DNA of 64,000 nucleotides from an uncultured Pseudomonadales bacterium (GTDB taxonomy: Bacteria > Pseudomonadota > Gammaproteobacteria > Pseudomonadales > Azotimanducaceae), in assembly GCA_951813295.1 (NCBI GenBank), contig CATOTI010000002.1:1922001-1986000 (forward strand), given 5' to 3'. The translations under genes were made by a program, and so were the position numbers. The notes under the pieces were generated by a model. The model was not told the origin of the DNA. It saw nothing but the letters and a program-made list of their open reading frames with translations, and did no database searches. Shown one piece after another: positions 25,973 through 36,036 of this stretch. The stretch's first letter is position 1. Every line of letters starts with the position of its first letter.

Positions 25973-26703
25973 GCGGCGCGCGCCGCGGGCGTTGCGAAAC
26001 GTCCCGCGTCCGCGATACGCCATTCGTCGCGCAGCTCCGCAAGGTTGCGCTCGAACGAGGACCCCCAATCGAGGCCCATCAGGTTTTCTGCGCGTTTTCC
26101 CATCTCGTAGCCTTCGACGAAGGCGCCGAGTCGGACGGCGATCGCGTCGCGATCGGTCCAAACCGTGCGGATCATCAAGAGCGAAGTAAACGCCGCGACG
26201 AAGGAGAATCTGGGCATCTGGGAGAGATAGAACCCTGCGACGCCGAATTCGCCTTCGAGGTCGTAGTAGAAACCCGTCATCAAGTGCCACAGGTCGTGCG
26301 TCTCGTACGCGTATGCCATCAGCCAGTCGCCGTCATTGGTTGCCGGGATTTTCTCGACCAGGTCGGGATCGATGGCTCGATCGAGCGCATGGCGTGCGAA
26401 CTCGTGCCCGAGCGTTCCAGGGGGCAATGACGAGAGCCGGGAAAGATCGATCGCCGGTAGCCGAACCCGGCGCGCCATCAGATCGGCCGCGCGGGGCGAG
26501 GCGGCCGCGAGCTCTTGCGCCAGGAGATCCCAGCGAGCGATGCGACGGCCGAACCGCGATCGGTTGAAGGCAAACTGAACGATCGCGGCTTCCTCGACGT
26601 TAGCGTCGAGGTCCTCTGGATCGGCGAGGACTCTTTTGAGGGCGAGAAGCGCCCGGAACGGGTTCTTGGGCTCGACGCTGATCCGGCGTTTGTTGGTCGA
26701 CAT
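25969..26703 (-). CDS. Coq4-family protein
   Basis: A 244-aa protein, ATG 26703. [20 protein letters not shown] near residue 135 is the Coq4 signature (HDxxH plus a downstream acidic residue), which binds a divalent metal and is needed for ubiquinone biosynthesis in eukaryotes and proteobacteria. Coq4 has been reported to decarboxylate/hydroxylate the quinone ring carbon C1; in bacteria the paralogues are mostly uncharacterised. The gene is single, convergent with acr3 and divergent from the VOC gene. Family length is normal. Confidence 0.85.
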
Positions 26704-26791
26704 GTTCGATGACGTTCGTCGAAGATGGCCTGATTCTAACGGTCGAGAATCCCTCGGCTGAACATGAGTCGGGAACGCCAGGAGGTAACCG

Positions 26792-27166
26792 ATGCATTCC
26801 GTGCCGATGCTTTTTGTCTCTGATGTCGAGGCCACGTCGAAGTGGTATCAGGAAACACTGGGTGTGACTTCCGGGCACGGCGGACCCGAGTTCGAGATGC
26901 TCCTTGGTGGCGACAACGTCATCCTGCAACTCCATGTCCGTGATTCGGATCACGACGACCATGGGGTCTCGACCGAGGATCCGCTCGGTCATGGCGTGAT
27001 GGTCGTGATCTATGTGGACGATTCGAAGAGTGCGTACGCGAAGGCGCAGGAGGCCGGCGCAGACATCACGGGGGAACTGCATTTCAACCCACGCGCGAAC
27101 ATGGATGAGTTCACGTTAAGGGACCCGAACGGCTACGGCGTCATGGTCTGCAAGGCGAATTGGTAG
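26792..27166 (+). CDS. VOC-family (glyoxalase-like) protein
   Basis: A 124-aa protein with the paired beta-alpha-beta-beta-beta pattern. VPMLFVSDVEATSKWYQETL at the start and DEFTLRDPNGYGVMVC at the end are typical of the glyoxalase/bleomycin-resistance/dioxygenase superfamily. The probable metal ligands are a histidine or glutamine early and an acidic residue late. It could be a resistance or isomerase protein. AGGAGG lies nine bases before ATG 26792. It is a single-domain protein of the normal length. Confidence 0.85.
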   Translation: MHSVPMLFVSDVEATSKWYQETLGVTSGHGGPEFEMLLGGDNVILQLHVRDSDHDDHGVSTEDPLGHGVMVVIYVDDSKSAYAKAQEAGADITGELHFNPRANMDEFTLRDPNGYGVMVCKANW

Positions 27167-27194
27167 GCGGTCACACCGTTAGCGGAAGCGTTCT

Positions 27195-27788
27195 GTGCGG
27201 TTGATACTCATTCGGCACGCGCAGTCGATGGCGAATGCGCGTGGTGTCGTCGAAGGCGGTGGCGGAAACTCGTCGTTGTCGGGGCTCGGCGCTCGGCAGG
27301 CGCACCAGGCGGCGGCATTTCTCGTTGGGGAGATCGATGATCTCCGTGAGGTCGTCGCGAGCCCACAACACCGCGCCGCCGCGACCGCCGCGCCGATCGC
27401 GACGGGGTTCGGTGTGGTGGTCCGATACGATCCCTCACTCATCGAAGGTCGGCTCGGGGCGTGGGAAGGCGCGACCTTCGATTCCGTCGATTGGTCACTC
27501 TTGCGGGACGATCCCGACTATCGACTGCACGGCGGCGAATCCCCCGCCCAATTGGCGCGTCGTGGTTCGAAAGCGCTCGAACGAATCCGGTCACGGCATG
27601 ACGACGGCACGGTCATCATCGTGAGTCACGGGGCGACGATCTCGCACGCCCTCGCGAGTTTGCTCGCAACCACGCCCGTGATCGGCTCCCAGTATCCGAG
27701 CGCCAACACCGGGATGACATGGCTCGATTGGACCGATGGTCCGCCGCGGCTGGTCGCCAGCAATCGCACCGACCATCTCGAAAAGTAA
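27195..27788 (+). CDS. Histidine phosphatase (phosphoglycerate-mutase-like) family protein
   Basis: A 197-aa protein from GTG 27195. LILIRHAQSMANARGVVEGG holds the RHG-type catalytic motif (RHA here, residues 7-9), with second catalytic residues around VSHGATISHALASLLA near residue 142. The family removes phosphate from small metabolites such as phosphorylated sugars, alpha-ribazole or nucleotides. The replacement of the usual glycine by alanine in RHG is common in family subgroups. It is 28 bases after the VOC gene on the same strand. Confidence 0.85.
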   Translation: MRLILIRHAQSMANARGVVEGGGGNSSLSGLGARQAHQAAAFLVGEIDDLREVVASPQHRAAATAAPIATGFGVVVRYDPSLIEGRLGAWEGATFDSVDWSLLRDDPDYRLHGGESPAQLARRGSKALERIRSRHDDGTVIIVSHGATISHALASLLATTPVIGSQYPSANTGMTWLDWTDGPPRLVASNRTDHLEK

Positions 27789-27896
27789 GCAAACGCCCGA
27801 CGCGATGGCGCCTTCGTTGCCGTGGAACACGTTCGCATCGAAGCGATCGAGCGCCGTCGCCACCCGCTGAAACGACGCCTTTTTGCGATCTCGTTG

Positions 27897-28755
27897 TCAC
27901 CGGCCGATCGCAATCCCGATTGACGCGCTGTGCTTGTTGACCATGCCAATGAACGCATCCCTCACATCATCGTCCAGCCCCACCGAGCGGAGCCAACGCT
28001 GATATCGATCGTTCTCGCGCAAGACGGTGACCACCGCGTCCGTACATTGCGCCCTCGCGATGGTTCGAACCTGCGGCACCCAGAGCGTGCGGGACCGGGC
28101 ACCTTCTTCGAGGTAGTCGACCGCTTGCTCGATCCGCCTGTCGGCGTGTTCGACGTCCCCTTGAGGATCGGCCAACATCAGGCTGCCCCAGAGATTCATC
28201 CACAACGGGAAATTACGACGTCTCGCGAGGTCGTCGAAATAGGCAATGGCCGCTGCCGTCTCACCCGACCAGTAGAGATGGCTGAAAACACCAAAGTTCC
28301 TTGGCACACGTCCGCGCAGGATCTCGAGATCCGCTTCGGCGCGACCGTATTGGCCGGTCCGACTCAACAGCGCCACGCGGTAAATCCGTGCCCATTCGGG
28401 TCTCGTCTTCGTCTAGCGCCTGTTCGAGGGCCCCCAAAGCACGCTCGAATTCGCCGAGGCTAGCCCAGGCATAGGCAACCACCTCGAACGCCGGGGTGCG
28501 GTTTCCGTACCCCGGCGGGGTACGATCCAGCATTTGTTGCACCACCTCGGCCGTGGCGCTCGGAAGCTCCAGCGCGCAAGCCAACCAGCCCAGGTCCATG
28601 AAAGGTTTTTCGCCTGCGAAGAGGCGATCCTGTTTGGTACCGACGCGGATTGCATCGATCGCACGATCCGCGTGGCTGTAGCTCACGAAGGCAAAACGGT
28701 CCTCGCCCGTGTAAACAGGGACGGGGGGTTCCACCAATGCTCCTCCGGTTCGCAC
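27897..28755 (-). pseudogene. TIR-domain/TPR-repeat protein remnant
   Basis: The minus strand first reads DRFAFVSYSHAD, the start of a TIR-like signalling domain, then jumps within 25 residues to tetratricopeptide-like helices (AFEVVAYAWASLGEFERALG). The bulk of the TIR domain is missing. Near 28,400 the reading frame shifts by one base: the repeats continue in another frame (YRVALLSRTGQYGRAEADLE) to a stop at 27,897. Both a deletion and a frameshift indicate a dead gene. Related full-length bacterial proteins couple TIR and TPR domains to cyclases or transcription regulators. Confidence 0.6.
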
Positions 28756-28834
28756 CGAAACCTACCACATCGTGTGTGGGCCCAATTTCAGTGAGCCGTT
28801 CGACCTGGCCCGCCTAGGGATATCGAATTCGTAC

Positions 28835-29400
28835 CTACGACGAGCGGTCTCCTTCGTCTCCACACTCTTCCGGGTCATCGTCGAGGCACTCGTTTGGTTC
28901 GAGTTGTTGCATCTCGAATAACTCGGCTTCCATTGCCTCGACAAACTCAGGCACGACCATTTCGCTGAGCCTTCGGCCGCGCCGCTGCCAGATCTGCAGG
29001 ACGCCGGCATTCATGTGGAGCGTCAGTGCCCCGCTGTGGGCGATCTGCTTCATCTGACCCCCGTGCTGAACGCTCAGCGCAGCGGCGTAGCTCGATCGCC
29101 AGACGTTGAAGAAATCTCAAGCGCACTCGGTAAACTGAATTTGCGCGATTTGATCCAAGGCATCGAGGCCTCCTCTCGCCGCAAACCTGATCGCCGCAAG
29201 GTCGCGGTTCTCCGCCAAGCGGCCCCGCCACATACTCGGCGCTTGTGTGTGTTGGGCGACGGCGGCAATCCGCGCAATACTTGTGTTTTCGTCAACGGCC
29301 ACTTGCTGTGCCTGACCTGAACCGCCAGGTAGATGAGCGTCGTGACGACAGCTAAAGCGCCTACCACCTCGCCGAGGGCGCTCATTGCATCCCAGTTCAA
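28835..29400 (-). pseudogene. Decayed paralogue of the one-helix membrane protein at 18409-18948
   Basis: The start, MNWDAMSALGEVVGALAVV then TLIYLAVQVR (29400 downwards), resembles MNWDMVGALAEAAGALGVI of the intact gene at 18409-18948. After about 30 residues the similarity continues only in other frames: a middle piece (VDENTSIARIAAVAQH) and a third (ALTLHMNAGVLQIWQRRGRR, ending around 28,835). At least two frameshifts are required. It has no complete frame and is taken as a pseudogene next to the TIR/TPR remnant. Confidence 0.55.
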
Positions 29401-29550
29401 AACCAGTCCCCGAGCTTCGTCTTTCTCATGAACTGACTCCAGCGAGAGACTCTACGCGAGTTGGCTAATAGACCGCCTCTGGCCGAGCGCGGACCGGGTT
29501 CCGGATCGATTGGTATGGAAAGGCTTGGGCTGAACGCTAGCGGTGGCGTG

Positions 29551-30597
29551 TCATTTGGCGGGGCGGTCGCGAACCGGCGTGATGCCCATCGTCGGGTGGA
29601 CTCCCGTGACGACGTCCTCGCCGGGATCGGCGACGATGTAGCGCGTGATCTTCTTGCCATGGTCCGAGAGCGTCTCCCACATCTCGCGCGGCAACGTTCG
29701 ACGTAGCGGTTCGCGAAACCATGGCGCGTAGTACTCGCAGTTCGGCAGCGCTCGTACTTCGTCCGATAGATTGGGCGTTCCGCCGTGCCAACAGCGGATA
29801 TCGCGGATGACGACGCTACCGGCGGGCGCTGGGCACACCGTCGAGAGTTTCATCCACTCCGGCTCCTCGGCGAGTGTCGGAATCGATTCCCTCGTGTGCT
29901 GCGTGCCGGGGATCTGACGGATCGGACCGTTGATCGGGTTCAGATCCACCGTCGTGAAGTTGCAGCAGATGTACGGGCACGGCAGGTCGCGGTAAGTGAG
30001 GATGCCGCGTGGGTCGTGGAACGAGCCGAACGTGAACTCCCGGCCATCGTCGCGCGTGACGGTACGTCGATCGCTCATGTCGGCGTGCAGCGGTTGGTAT
30101 TGCACCGTACCGGGCAGGCAGAAATCGCCGCCGCCGCCGCGGGAAATGTAGTCGCGACTACCGAAGAGTGAGATCAGAATCGGCGTGATGGTCGGCAGGT
30201 CGATCAACATCGCCCACTCCGGCTCGTGCACGAGATGTCCGGTCAAGCTCGCGCCGCCGAACGAATAGCGGTGCGACCCGCGGTTCCCGACGCGATGTTT
30301 GTCGTGCGCCATCATCTGGTGAATCACCCGATCGACACCGCCGCGCATGAATTCGAGCTGATCCGGCGTCAGCGCGTCTTTGACGACGACGAAGCCGTCC
30401 CGGTAGAAAACCCGGGTGATGTCCTCGATCTGATCCGGGGCGAAGACCTCAAGGCCCGGGATCCCGTTGTTCGCCTCGAAATACTCGCGCTTGGCGACGT
30501 ATTCGGGATCGTTCTTGTCTTTATCGACCCAACCGAGTTCGTCGAGCGGCAACGACATCGCCCGCTCGTCCGCCTCGCCGACTCGTGCCTCAGCCAT
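29551..30597 (-). CDS. Phytanoyl-CoA dioxygenase family protein
   Basis: A 348-aa protein of the Fe(II)/2-oxoglutarate oxygenase fold. The HxD metal pair is in YQPLHADMSDRR (residues about 180-183) and the distal histidine in IRDIRCWHGGTPN (near 284). The middle segment GPIRQIPGTQHTRES also matches the family. It is longer than the 20341 gene and shows little similarity to it, so they are likely to act on different substrates. Its start overlaps the end of the PHP-phosphatase gene by eight bases, so the two are probably transcribed together. Confidence 0.87.
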   Translation of the reverse strand: MAEARVGEADERAMSLPLDELGWVDKDKNDPEYVAKREYFEANNGIPGLEVFAPDQIEDITRVFYRDGFVVVKDALTPDQLEFMRGGVDRVIHQMMAHDKHRVGNRGSHRYSFGGASLTGHLVHEPEWAMLIDLPTITPILISLFGSRDYISRGGGGDFCLPGTVQYQPLHADMSDRRTVTRDDGREFTFGSFHDPRGILTYRDLPCPYICCNFTTVDLNPINGPIRQIPGTQHTRESIPTLAEEPEWMKLSTVCPAPAGSVVIRDIRCWHGGTPNLSDEVRALPNCEYYAPWFREPLRRTLPREMWETLSDHGKKITRYIVADPGEDVVTGVHPTMGITPVRDRPAK

Positions 30598-31441
30598 GGG
30601 TGCCTTCCGACTTCGCGCGCATATCGTCAGTTTGATGACGACGACCGATGCTCGCGATATCCATGTTCTTGAGGCCTAAATCGTCACGAATCGCATAGGC
30701 ATCCGCGGTGCGCGCCTGGAGGTCCTTCGGTCGGTGCGCGTCCGAGTTCACGATCACCGGGGCGTCGACCTCGGCCGCGATCTCCCAGAACGGGATCCAT
30801 GGGTAGAGCGGATACGGATTGCCGGCTTTCTTGTACGCCTGTTTTCGGAGCCCCAGCGCGTTGATCTCCATGCCGATGTCGAGTTCGTGAGCGGCCGTCA
30901 GGAGATCGCGCGAGCAAGCCGCGACGTCGTCGTCCCATTGCGCGTAGCAGTTGCCGAACAGGTCCGGGTGCGCGATGAAGTCGAAATAGCCCGTCTCCAT
31001 CATGCGGATCGTGTAGTCGGTGTACTCGCGTAGGGACTTGGCGTCGCGTGTGCCGCCGTAGGAGCCCTGCCATTCGTCGTTCGAGTCGAGGAAAAAATGG
31101 GACGCACCGACGAGGTAGTCGAAGCCGCGTTCGCCCAGGAGTTCCTCTGCGTAGTAGCTATCGAGGCGTGGCACGTACTCGCACTCCATGCCTTTCAGGA
31201 TCACGAGATCGGGAAAGTCGATCCGGGCCCGATCGATCGCGTCGATATAGCCGTCGAGTTCGTCGTAGCCCATCCGCACCTGCTGCCATCGGTCGTCGGG
31301 CAAGGCGGTGTGATCGGAGAATCCCAACGTTTCCATGCCGTTCTCGACCGCAAACGCACAATAGTCGGCGACGTCGCCTTCGGCATGCTTGCAGCGAAAG
31401 GTGTGGGTGTGGAAGTTGTGCTTGTGTGCGCGATCGCTCAA
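30590..31441 (-). CDS. PHP-domain histidinol-phosphatase-like protein
   Basis: A 283-aa protein. NFHTHTFRCKHAEGDVADYC near the N-terminus carries the first metal-ligand histidines of the PHP (polymerase and histidinol phosphatase) domain; GFSDHT, KGMECEY, VGASHFF and the late VNSDAHRPKDL supply the rest. It is the HisK-type length. Whether it acts in histidine biosynthesis or on another phosphorylated compound is unclear, since no other his gene is here. It overlaps the oxygenase (8 bases) and the esterase (4 bases), so these three genes form one minus-strand operon. Confidence 0.85.
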   Translation of the reverse strand: MSDRAHKHNFHTHTFRCKHAEGDVADYCAFAVENGMETLGFSDHTALPDDRWQQVRMGYDELDGYIDAIDRARIDFPDLVILKGMECEYVPRLDSYYAEELLGERGFDYLVGASHFFLDSNDEWQGSYGGTRDAKSLREYTDYTIRMMETGYFDFIAHPDLFGNCYAQWDDDVAACSRDLLTAAHELDIGMEINALGLRKQAYKKAGNPYPLYPWIPFWEIAAEVDAPVIVNSDAHRPKDLQARTADAYAIRDDLGLKNMDIASIGRRHQTDDMRAKSEGTHG

Positions 31442-32907
31442 CTGAGGTGCTCCGAATAGAGTTTGCGAATCTCATCGAGCGGCGCGTCGACTGGCCGCAC
31501 CTCCTCATCGAAGAGCATCGTCGTGCGATCTAGAGGTGTGTATCGAACCCAGGTCGGAATCCCCTCGTGGTTCGGATCACCGTGATGCGCAAATGCGAGA
31601 TAGGCGTTCATGAGTTGGGTTGAAAGCGTAGCAACCGCCGGTGACGTACCGCAGAAGCGTTGCATATCGGGCAGTCCGTGGGTGCCCCAGACGAACGGGA
31701 TATCGAGTGAATGACAGGATCCCAGGGCGCCGTCGTGGGCGGGTGAGCCAAAGTCGAAGCGGTAGAACCAGACATCCGGTGTGTGCGCGAGATGTGCCTC
31801 GGCCGTACGAATCGCCGGCAATCGAAACATCTGATCGGTCGACATCGCCGCCAGGATCGCGAACGGACTCACGTCGAGTCCGGCGGCTGCACGATCGGAT
31901 TCGTAGGTGAGGACCGCGCGCTCGGCATCGCCTTTGAATGTCCGGTGCGCATGCGTCATGAGCGCGTCACGATCCATCGCCCGGTTCTTCGGGTTGAAAT
32001 ACGTGAAGAGGGTCGACTCGTCGCGCGTATGGCCGATCATGAGCGGCATCGATTTCGTGTAACGCCCGGCCTCGAGCGTGACAGCGGCGTCCTCGGGCAG
32101 AACCTCGCCGTCGGCAACGGGTCCCCACCTTCCGAGCGTCGCTTGTTTGGCGAGGATGTCGGCCGCATCGGCACTTCGCATGGAATCGAATCCGCCGAAA
32201 GCGTTCGCAAGTTCCCTGGCCTGCCCGTGTGCAGCATCGATCGGGGTTTGTCGTGTGAGCGATCCGCTCATCGGAACGGCTTTGCTGAAGGTATTGGCAG
32301 CGCTCGGCATCGCCATCAGTTGGGCGATATCGAAACCGCCGGCGGATTGGCCGAAGACTGTGATGTTGCTGGGATCGCCGCCAAACGCCTCGATCTCCTC
32401 GACGACCCAGTTGAGCCCCAGTGCCTGATCGAGCAGGGCTTCGTTTCCGGTCGCACCGAGTTCAGGCGCGTGCAGGAAGCCCAGGGCGCCGAGTCGATAG
32501 TTGAGCGTCACCACGACGACGTCGCCGATCCGGGCCAGGTGTTCGCCGTTGACGCGTGGTTGTGAGCCGGCGCCGACGGTGTTGCCGCCGCCGTGGATCC
32601 AGACCATCACCGGGCGGCGTTCCTTACCTGGTGCCGGCGTCCAGACGTTGAGGTAAAGACAGTCTTCGCTGGTTCCGTGTGTCGCGATTCCGATCAGTTC
32701 GCCGACGTCGCCCGAGATCGTCGATTGGATCGCGCATGGACCGAACGACGAGGCGTCGCGGGTTTCCGACCACGGGTCGGGTTTCTCGGGCGCCCGCCAG
32801 CGGCGCTCACCGACCGGTGGTTTGGCGAACGGGATTCCCCGGAAGACGTGTACGCCATCCTCGATGGCACCACGGACCGAACCGTAGCTCGTTCGAACTT
32901 CGCTCAC
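31438..32907 (-). CDS. Type-B carboxylesterase
   Basis: A 489-aa alpha/beta hydrolase. The start is GTG 32907, preceded by GGAG; a TTG upstream at 32958 adds no family sequence. VFRGIPFAKPPVGERRWRAP, EDCLYLNVWTPAPG, MVWIHGGGNTVGAGS and TVFGQSAGGFDIAQL (nucleophile serine in GxSxG) are diagnostic. It lacks a signal peptide at this start. It heads the operon with the PHP phosphatase and the oxygenase at 29551, a pairing that repeats the oxygenase-esterase arrangement at 20341-22802 and suggests a common kind of ester substrate. Confidence 0.9.
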   Translation of the reverse strand: MSEVRTSYGSVRGAIEDGVHVFRGIPFAKPPVGERRWRAPEKPDPWSETRDASSFGPCAIQSTISGDVGELIGIATHGTSEDCLYLNVWTPAPGKERRPVMVWIHGGGNTVGAGSQPRVNGEHLARIGDVVVVTLNYRLGALGFLHAPELGATGNEALLDQALGLNWVVEEIEAFGGDPSNITVFGQSAGGFDIAQLMAMPSAANTFSKAVPMSGSLTRQTPIDAAHGQARELANAFGGFDSMRSADAADILAKQATLGRWGPVADGEVLPEDAAVTLEAGRYTKSMPLMIGHTRDESTLFTYFNPKNRAMDRDALMTHAHRTFKGDAERAVLTYESDRAAAGLDVSPFAILAAMSTDQMFRLPAIRTAEAHLAHTPDVWFYRFDFGSPAHDGALGSCHSLDIPFVWGTHGLPDMQRFCGTSPAVATLSTQLMNAYLAFAHHGDPNHEGIPTWVRYTPLDRTTMLFDEEVRPVDAPLDEIRKLYSEHLS

Positions 32908-33000
32908 TAAAAGCTCCAAGACGCGCGGGCGCGGAGTATAGCGGGGTTGGCCGACCAAGCACTTCAGCGCGGCGACTTCGAGGGCGAAGCCGCCGCGCGT

Positions 33001-35262
33001 TCAGCTATTTCCCGAGCTCGGTCGGTATGGGCGGCGCCTCGGTCCGACGGTCGGTGTGAAATCAGCCAAGTCCTCGAGCACCACCTCGATCGCAAGATCG
33101 AGTTGCGAATCCCGGCCGGCGTTGGTCGCGATCGGATCGAGGGCGACTTCGACATCCGGGGCGACACCTTCGTTCTCGATCGACCAGGTGCCGTCCGGGT
33201 CGAAATAGCGGAAGAACGGAACGCCGAGGACGCCACCGTCGATCAACGGGAAACCGCTGACCCCGATGAGGCCGCCCCAGGTCCTGGTGCCGATCAGTTT
33301 GCCGATCCCGAGATAACGGAACGACCAGGGCAAGTAATCACCGCCGGAGCCGGCGTCCTGGTCGATCAGCATGACCTTCGGCCCGTGGAACGCGCCAGCC
33401 GGCGTCGCGAACGTCGCGCCGTTGCGCGCAGCCCAGCCGGATAGATGCGGGCGGCTCAGCACTTCCGTGATGTAGTTCGCGGCCTGCCCGCCGCCGTTGC
33501 CCCGCTCGTCGACGATGAGGGCTTCGCGATCGACCTGGGGGTAGAACATGCGGTTGAAGAAAGTGAAACCCGCCCCGGCGGTATTCGGCAGATAGACATA
33601 GCCGACCCGGCCATCGGTTGCCTCGTCGACATAGCGCCGGTTCGTTTCGACCCAGTCCCACAGACGCAGTCCACCTTCGTTGCCGATGGGTGTGACGACG
33701 ACGTCGCGGCTCTCACCGTCGATCGTCGGTGCGACCGTCAAGGTGACCTGTCGGCCAATGGTTCCCTGCAACCGGGCGTGGATGTTGTCGCTCGAGGTGA
33801 GATCGGCGCCATCGATCGCGAGAATGAACTCGCCCTCGTTGACCTGATTGCCGGGTTGCGCGAGCGGCGCGGCGAAGAAGGGATTCCAGATCTCGCCCGA
33901 GTAGACTTTCTGAACGCGGTATCGATCGTCCTCGACCGTGTAATTGGCGCCGGGCAGCCCTGTCGGCGCTGGCGGTTCGTTGTGCACGTCGCCGCCCCCG
34001 CGCGGTTATGACCGACCTGGAGTTCGGCGATCATCGAGACGATCAGGGCGTTCAGATCCTCGCGACGCCCGACGTGATCGAGAAGCGGTCGATACTTCTG
34101 GTAGACCGATTCCCAGTCGAGCCCGTGCATGTTCGGATCGTAGAAATGCTGCGCTTCGCGTCGCCAGGCTTCGTCGAAGATCTGCGCCCACTCGGCTTTC
34201 GGGTCGACGCGCACTCTGACGCCCGATAGATTCAGGGGCTTCGGTTTGGTCTCGGGCATGACCTTGGCGGTGGTCAGCGATCCGTTCGCCATCATCGCGA
34301 GCAGCTGCTTACCGTCATGGCTCAGCGTGAATTGCGTGATCCCGCCGATGATGGGCTTGAACGATCCGTCCTTGAAATCGTAGCGCAGGAGCGTGTTGCG
34401 GCTCGCCGGCGGCGTCGAGGGTGGCAGGTTCGCGGCACCGGCTTGTGGGCCCCGCAGGAGGAGCAAGCTGCCGTCATGTGCGACGTGGAGCTGTAGATAG
34501 TTTTCCACCGGAATCGGGATCGGCACGATGCGTTGTGCGAGCCCGTCGAGATCGATTTTCGAGGCCGGGTCGCTATTCGCGTCCGTGGTTTCGTCGTCCG
34601 ATGATTCCACGTCGGCGGACGCATCACCGGCGTCCGCGACCTCTTCGTCACCGGCTTTAGGCGCGAGCGGTGTTTTGCCGTCACGCGCGAGGGCGAGTGC
34701 GTAGACGCCGGCGCGAAACGGTCGCTCCTGGCTCGTCATGTTGAGACCCACCTGCACGGGCCCCGCGTTGGTCGACGCGCTGAAGTAGAGATACTCGCCA
34801 TCCCGGCTGAAGGCCGGAGAACTTGCCTCGACCGTACCGTCGGTCACACGCGTGTGCGTTTTGTCCTCGAAGCTGTAGAGCACGATGTCGCGGTGGAAGT
34901 TGAGCTCGCGTTTGGCGTACGCGAGCCAGCGACCGGAACGCACGTCCCACTCCCGTTCGTCGGAAACCTGGGTGACCTCGGCGTTACCGGTGTCGTAGCG
35001 GAAGAGGTTAAAGACCTTGTCTTCGTTGCGGTCGGAGATGAAGAAGACGGCGCCGCGTGATGGGGCTCGATTCGTCCACCGGGCTCGAGGTCAAGCGACG
35101 GGGATCGCTACCGTCGCGCGCCGAGACCCAGAGATCACCCGCGTAGACAAAAACGAGTGCATCACGACCGAGCGACGGTTGGCTGATGAGCAGTGTCTCG
35201 GCGCTTGTCGAGACGCCCGGTAACGTCAGCAAGCCCGCCAGAATGCAGACCATTCGGCGCAT
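33001..35262 (-). pseudogene. Tricorn-like (PD-loop/PDZ/S41) protease, frameshifted
   Basis: Three consecutive minus-strand frames together spell one tricorn-type protease. A signal peptide (MRRMVCILAGLLTLPGVSTSAE) is followed by the first beta-propeller strand (LISQPSLGRDALVFVYAGDL). A second frame (from 35,055) holds the propeller remainder and the start of the C-terminal domain (ELQVGH near 34,000). A third holds the PDZ domain and S41 protease core, with VDERGNGGGQAANYITEVLS and GLIGVSGFPLIDGG. One-base shifts are needed near 35,055 and 34,000. Without them it would be an exported protease of about 750 residues. Assembly error is the main alternative to decay. Confidence 0.65.
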
Positions 35263-35357
35263 AGGTGGAGCCTTTTCTCGAGGGAATGACTTACCTTGCG
35301 CGTGAATGCGGGATAACGCCACCAGGTGGCGGCATCCGCCGGCGATAAGGGAATGAC

Positions 35358-35978
35358 ATGACCGCAGAGGCGATGATCGCGGCGCTCGATCTTCTGCACA
35401 TCGAGCTCTCGCAGTGCCGGCGATGCCCGGACATGCAAGGCGATGTCGTGACGCCCGCGTCCGTCGCTACTCGGGTGCTCCTGCTCGGCCAAGCGCCTGG
35501 CGTGCACGAAGCGGAGCTCGGGCGGCCGTTTGCGTGGACCGCCGGGCGGACGCTTTTTCGGTGGATGAGCGACGTGGGATTCGACGAAGAGAGTTTTCGT
35601 TCGGCGATCTACATGGCGGCCGTCTGCCGGTGTTTCCCTGGCAAAGCGAAAGGTGGCGGAGACCGCGTCCCGACGAAGAGAGAGATCGCCAACTGCGCGC
35701 CGTGGCTCGAACAAGCCGTCGAACTCATCCAGCCGCGGCTCGTGATTCCCGTGGGGCGCCTCGCCATCAATGCAGTGGGTCTCGAAGGCGCACTTATCTC
35801 GATCGTCGGGAAAACTCATCGCGTGACGCTCGGCGGGTACGAGATGGATGCGATTCCGTTGCCGCACCCGTCGGGCGTCTCCGCATGGCCGAAACGCTCG
35901 CCCGGTAAAGAGCTCCTCGCCGACGCGCTCGCCCTCTTACGTGATCACGAAGCGATCATCGCCGCGCGGGGTCCATGA
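35358..35978 (+). CDS. Uracil-DNA glycosylase family protein (4Fe-4S type)
   Basis: A 206-aa protein. QCRRCPDMQGDV at residues 19-30, MAAVCRCFPG near residue 92 and the later NCAPWLEQAVEL supply the four cysteines that bind an iron-sulfur cluster in family 4/5 uracil-DNA glycosylases. LLLGQAPGVHEAELGRPFAW is motif I and LPHPSGVSAW near residue 174 is the intercalation loop. It removes uracil from DNA in base-excision repair. The gene is divergent from the tricorn-like remnant, with a 95-base spacer between them. Confidence 0.88.
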   Translation: MTAEAMIAALDLLHIELSQCRRCPDMQGDVVTPASVATRVLLLGQAPGVHEAELGRPFAWTAGRTLFRWMSDVGFDEESFRSAIYMAAVCRCFPGKAKGGGDRVPTKREIANCAPWLEQAVELIQPRLVIPVGRLAINAVGLEGALISIVGKTHRVTLGGYEMDAIPLPHPSGVSAWPKRSPGKELLADALALLRDHEAIIAARGP

Positions 35979-35992
35979 CCCTTTGCTTAAAT

Positions 35993-36036
35993 GGTAACCG
36001 ATGGGTTACCGTTAATCGGTAACTGAGGGGTTACCG
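35993..36036 (+). promoter_or_regulatory. Two operator-like palindromes before the ArsR-family gene
   Basis: GGTAACC (35993-35999) pairs with GGTTACC (36004-36010), and CGGTAAC (36017-36023) pairs with GTTACCG (36030-36036); the half-sites share the core GGTAAC. The two palindromes sit 25 bases apart, and the second ends at the base before ATG 36037, overlapping the ribosome binding site GAGGGG. This layout is what an auto-repressor would need. The regulator encoded next is the likely ligand. Confidence 0.7.
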
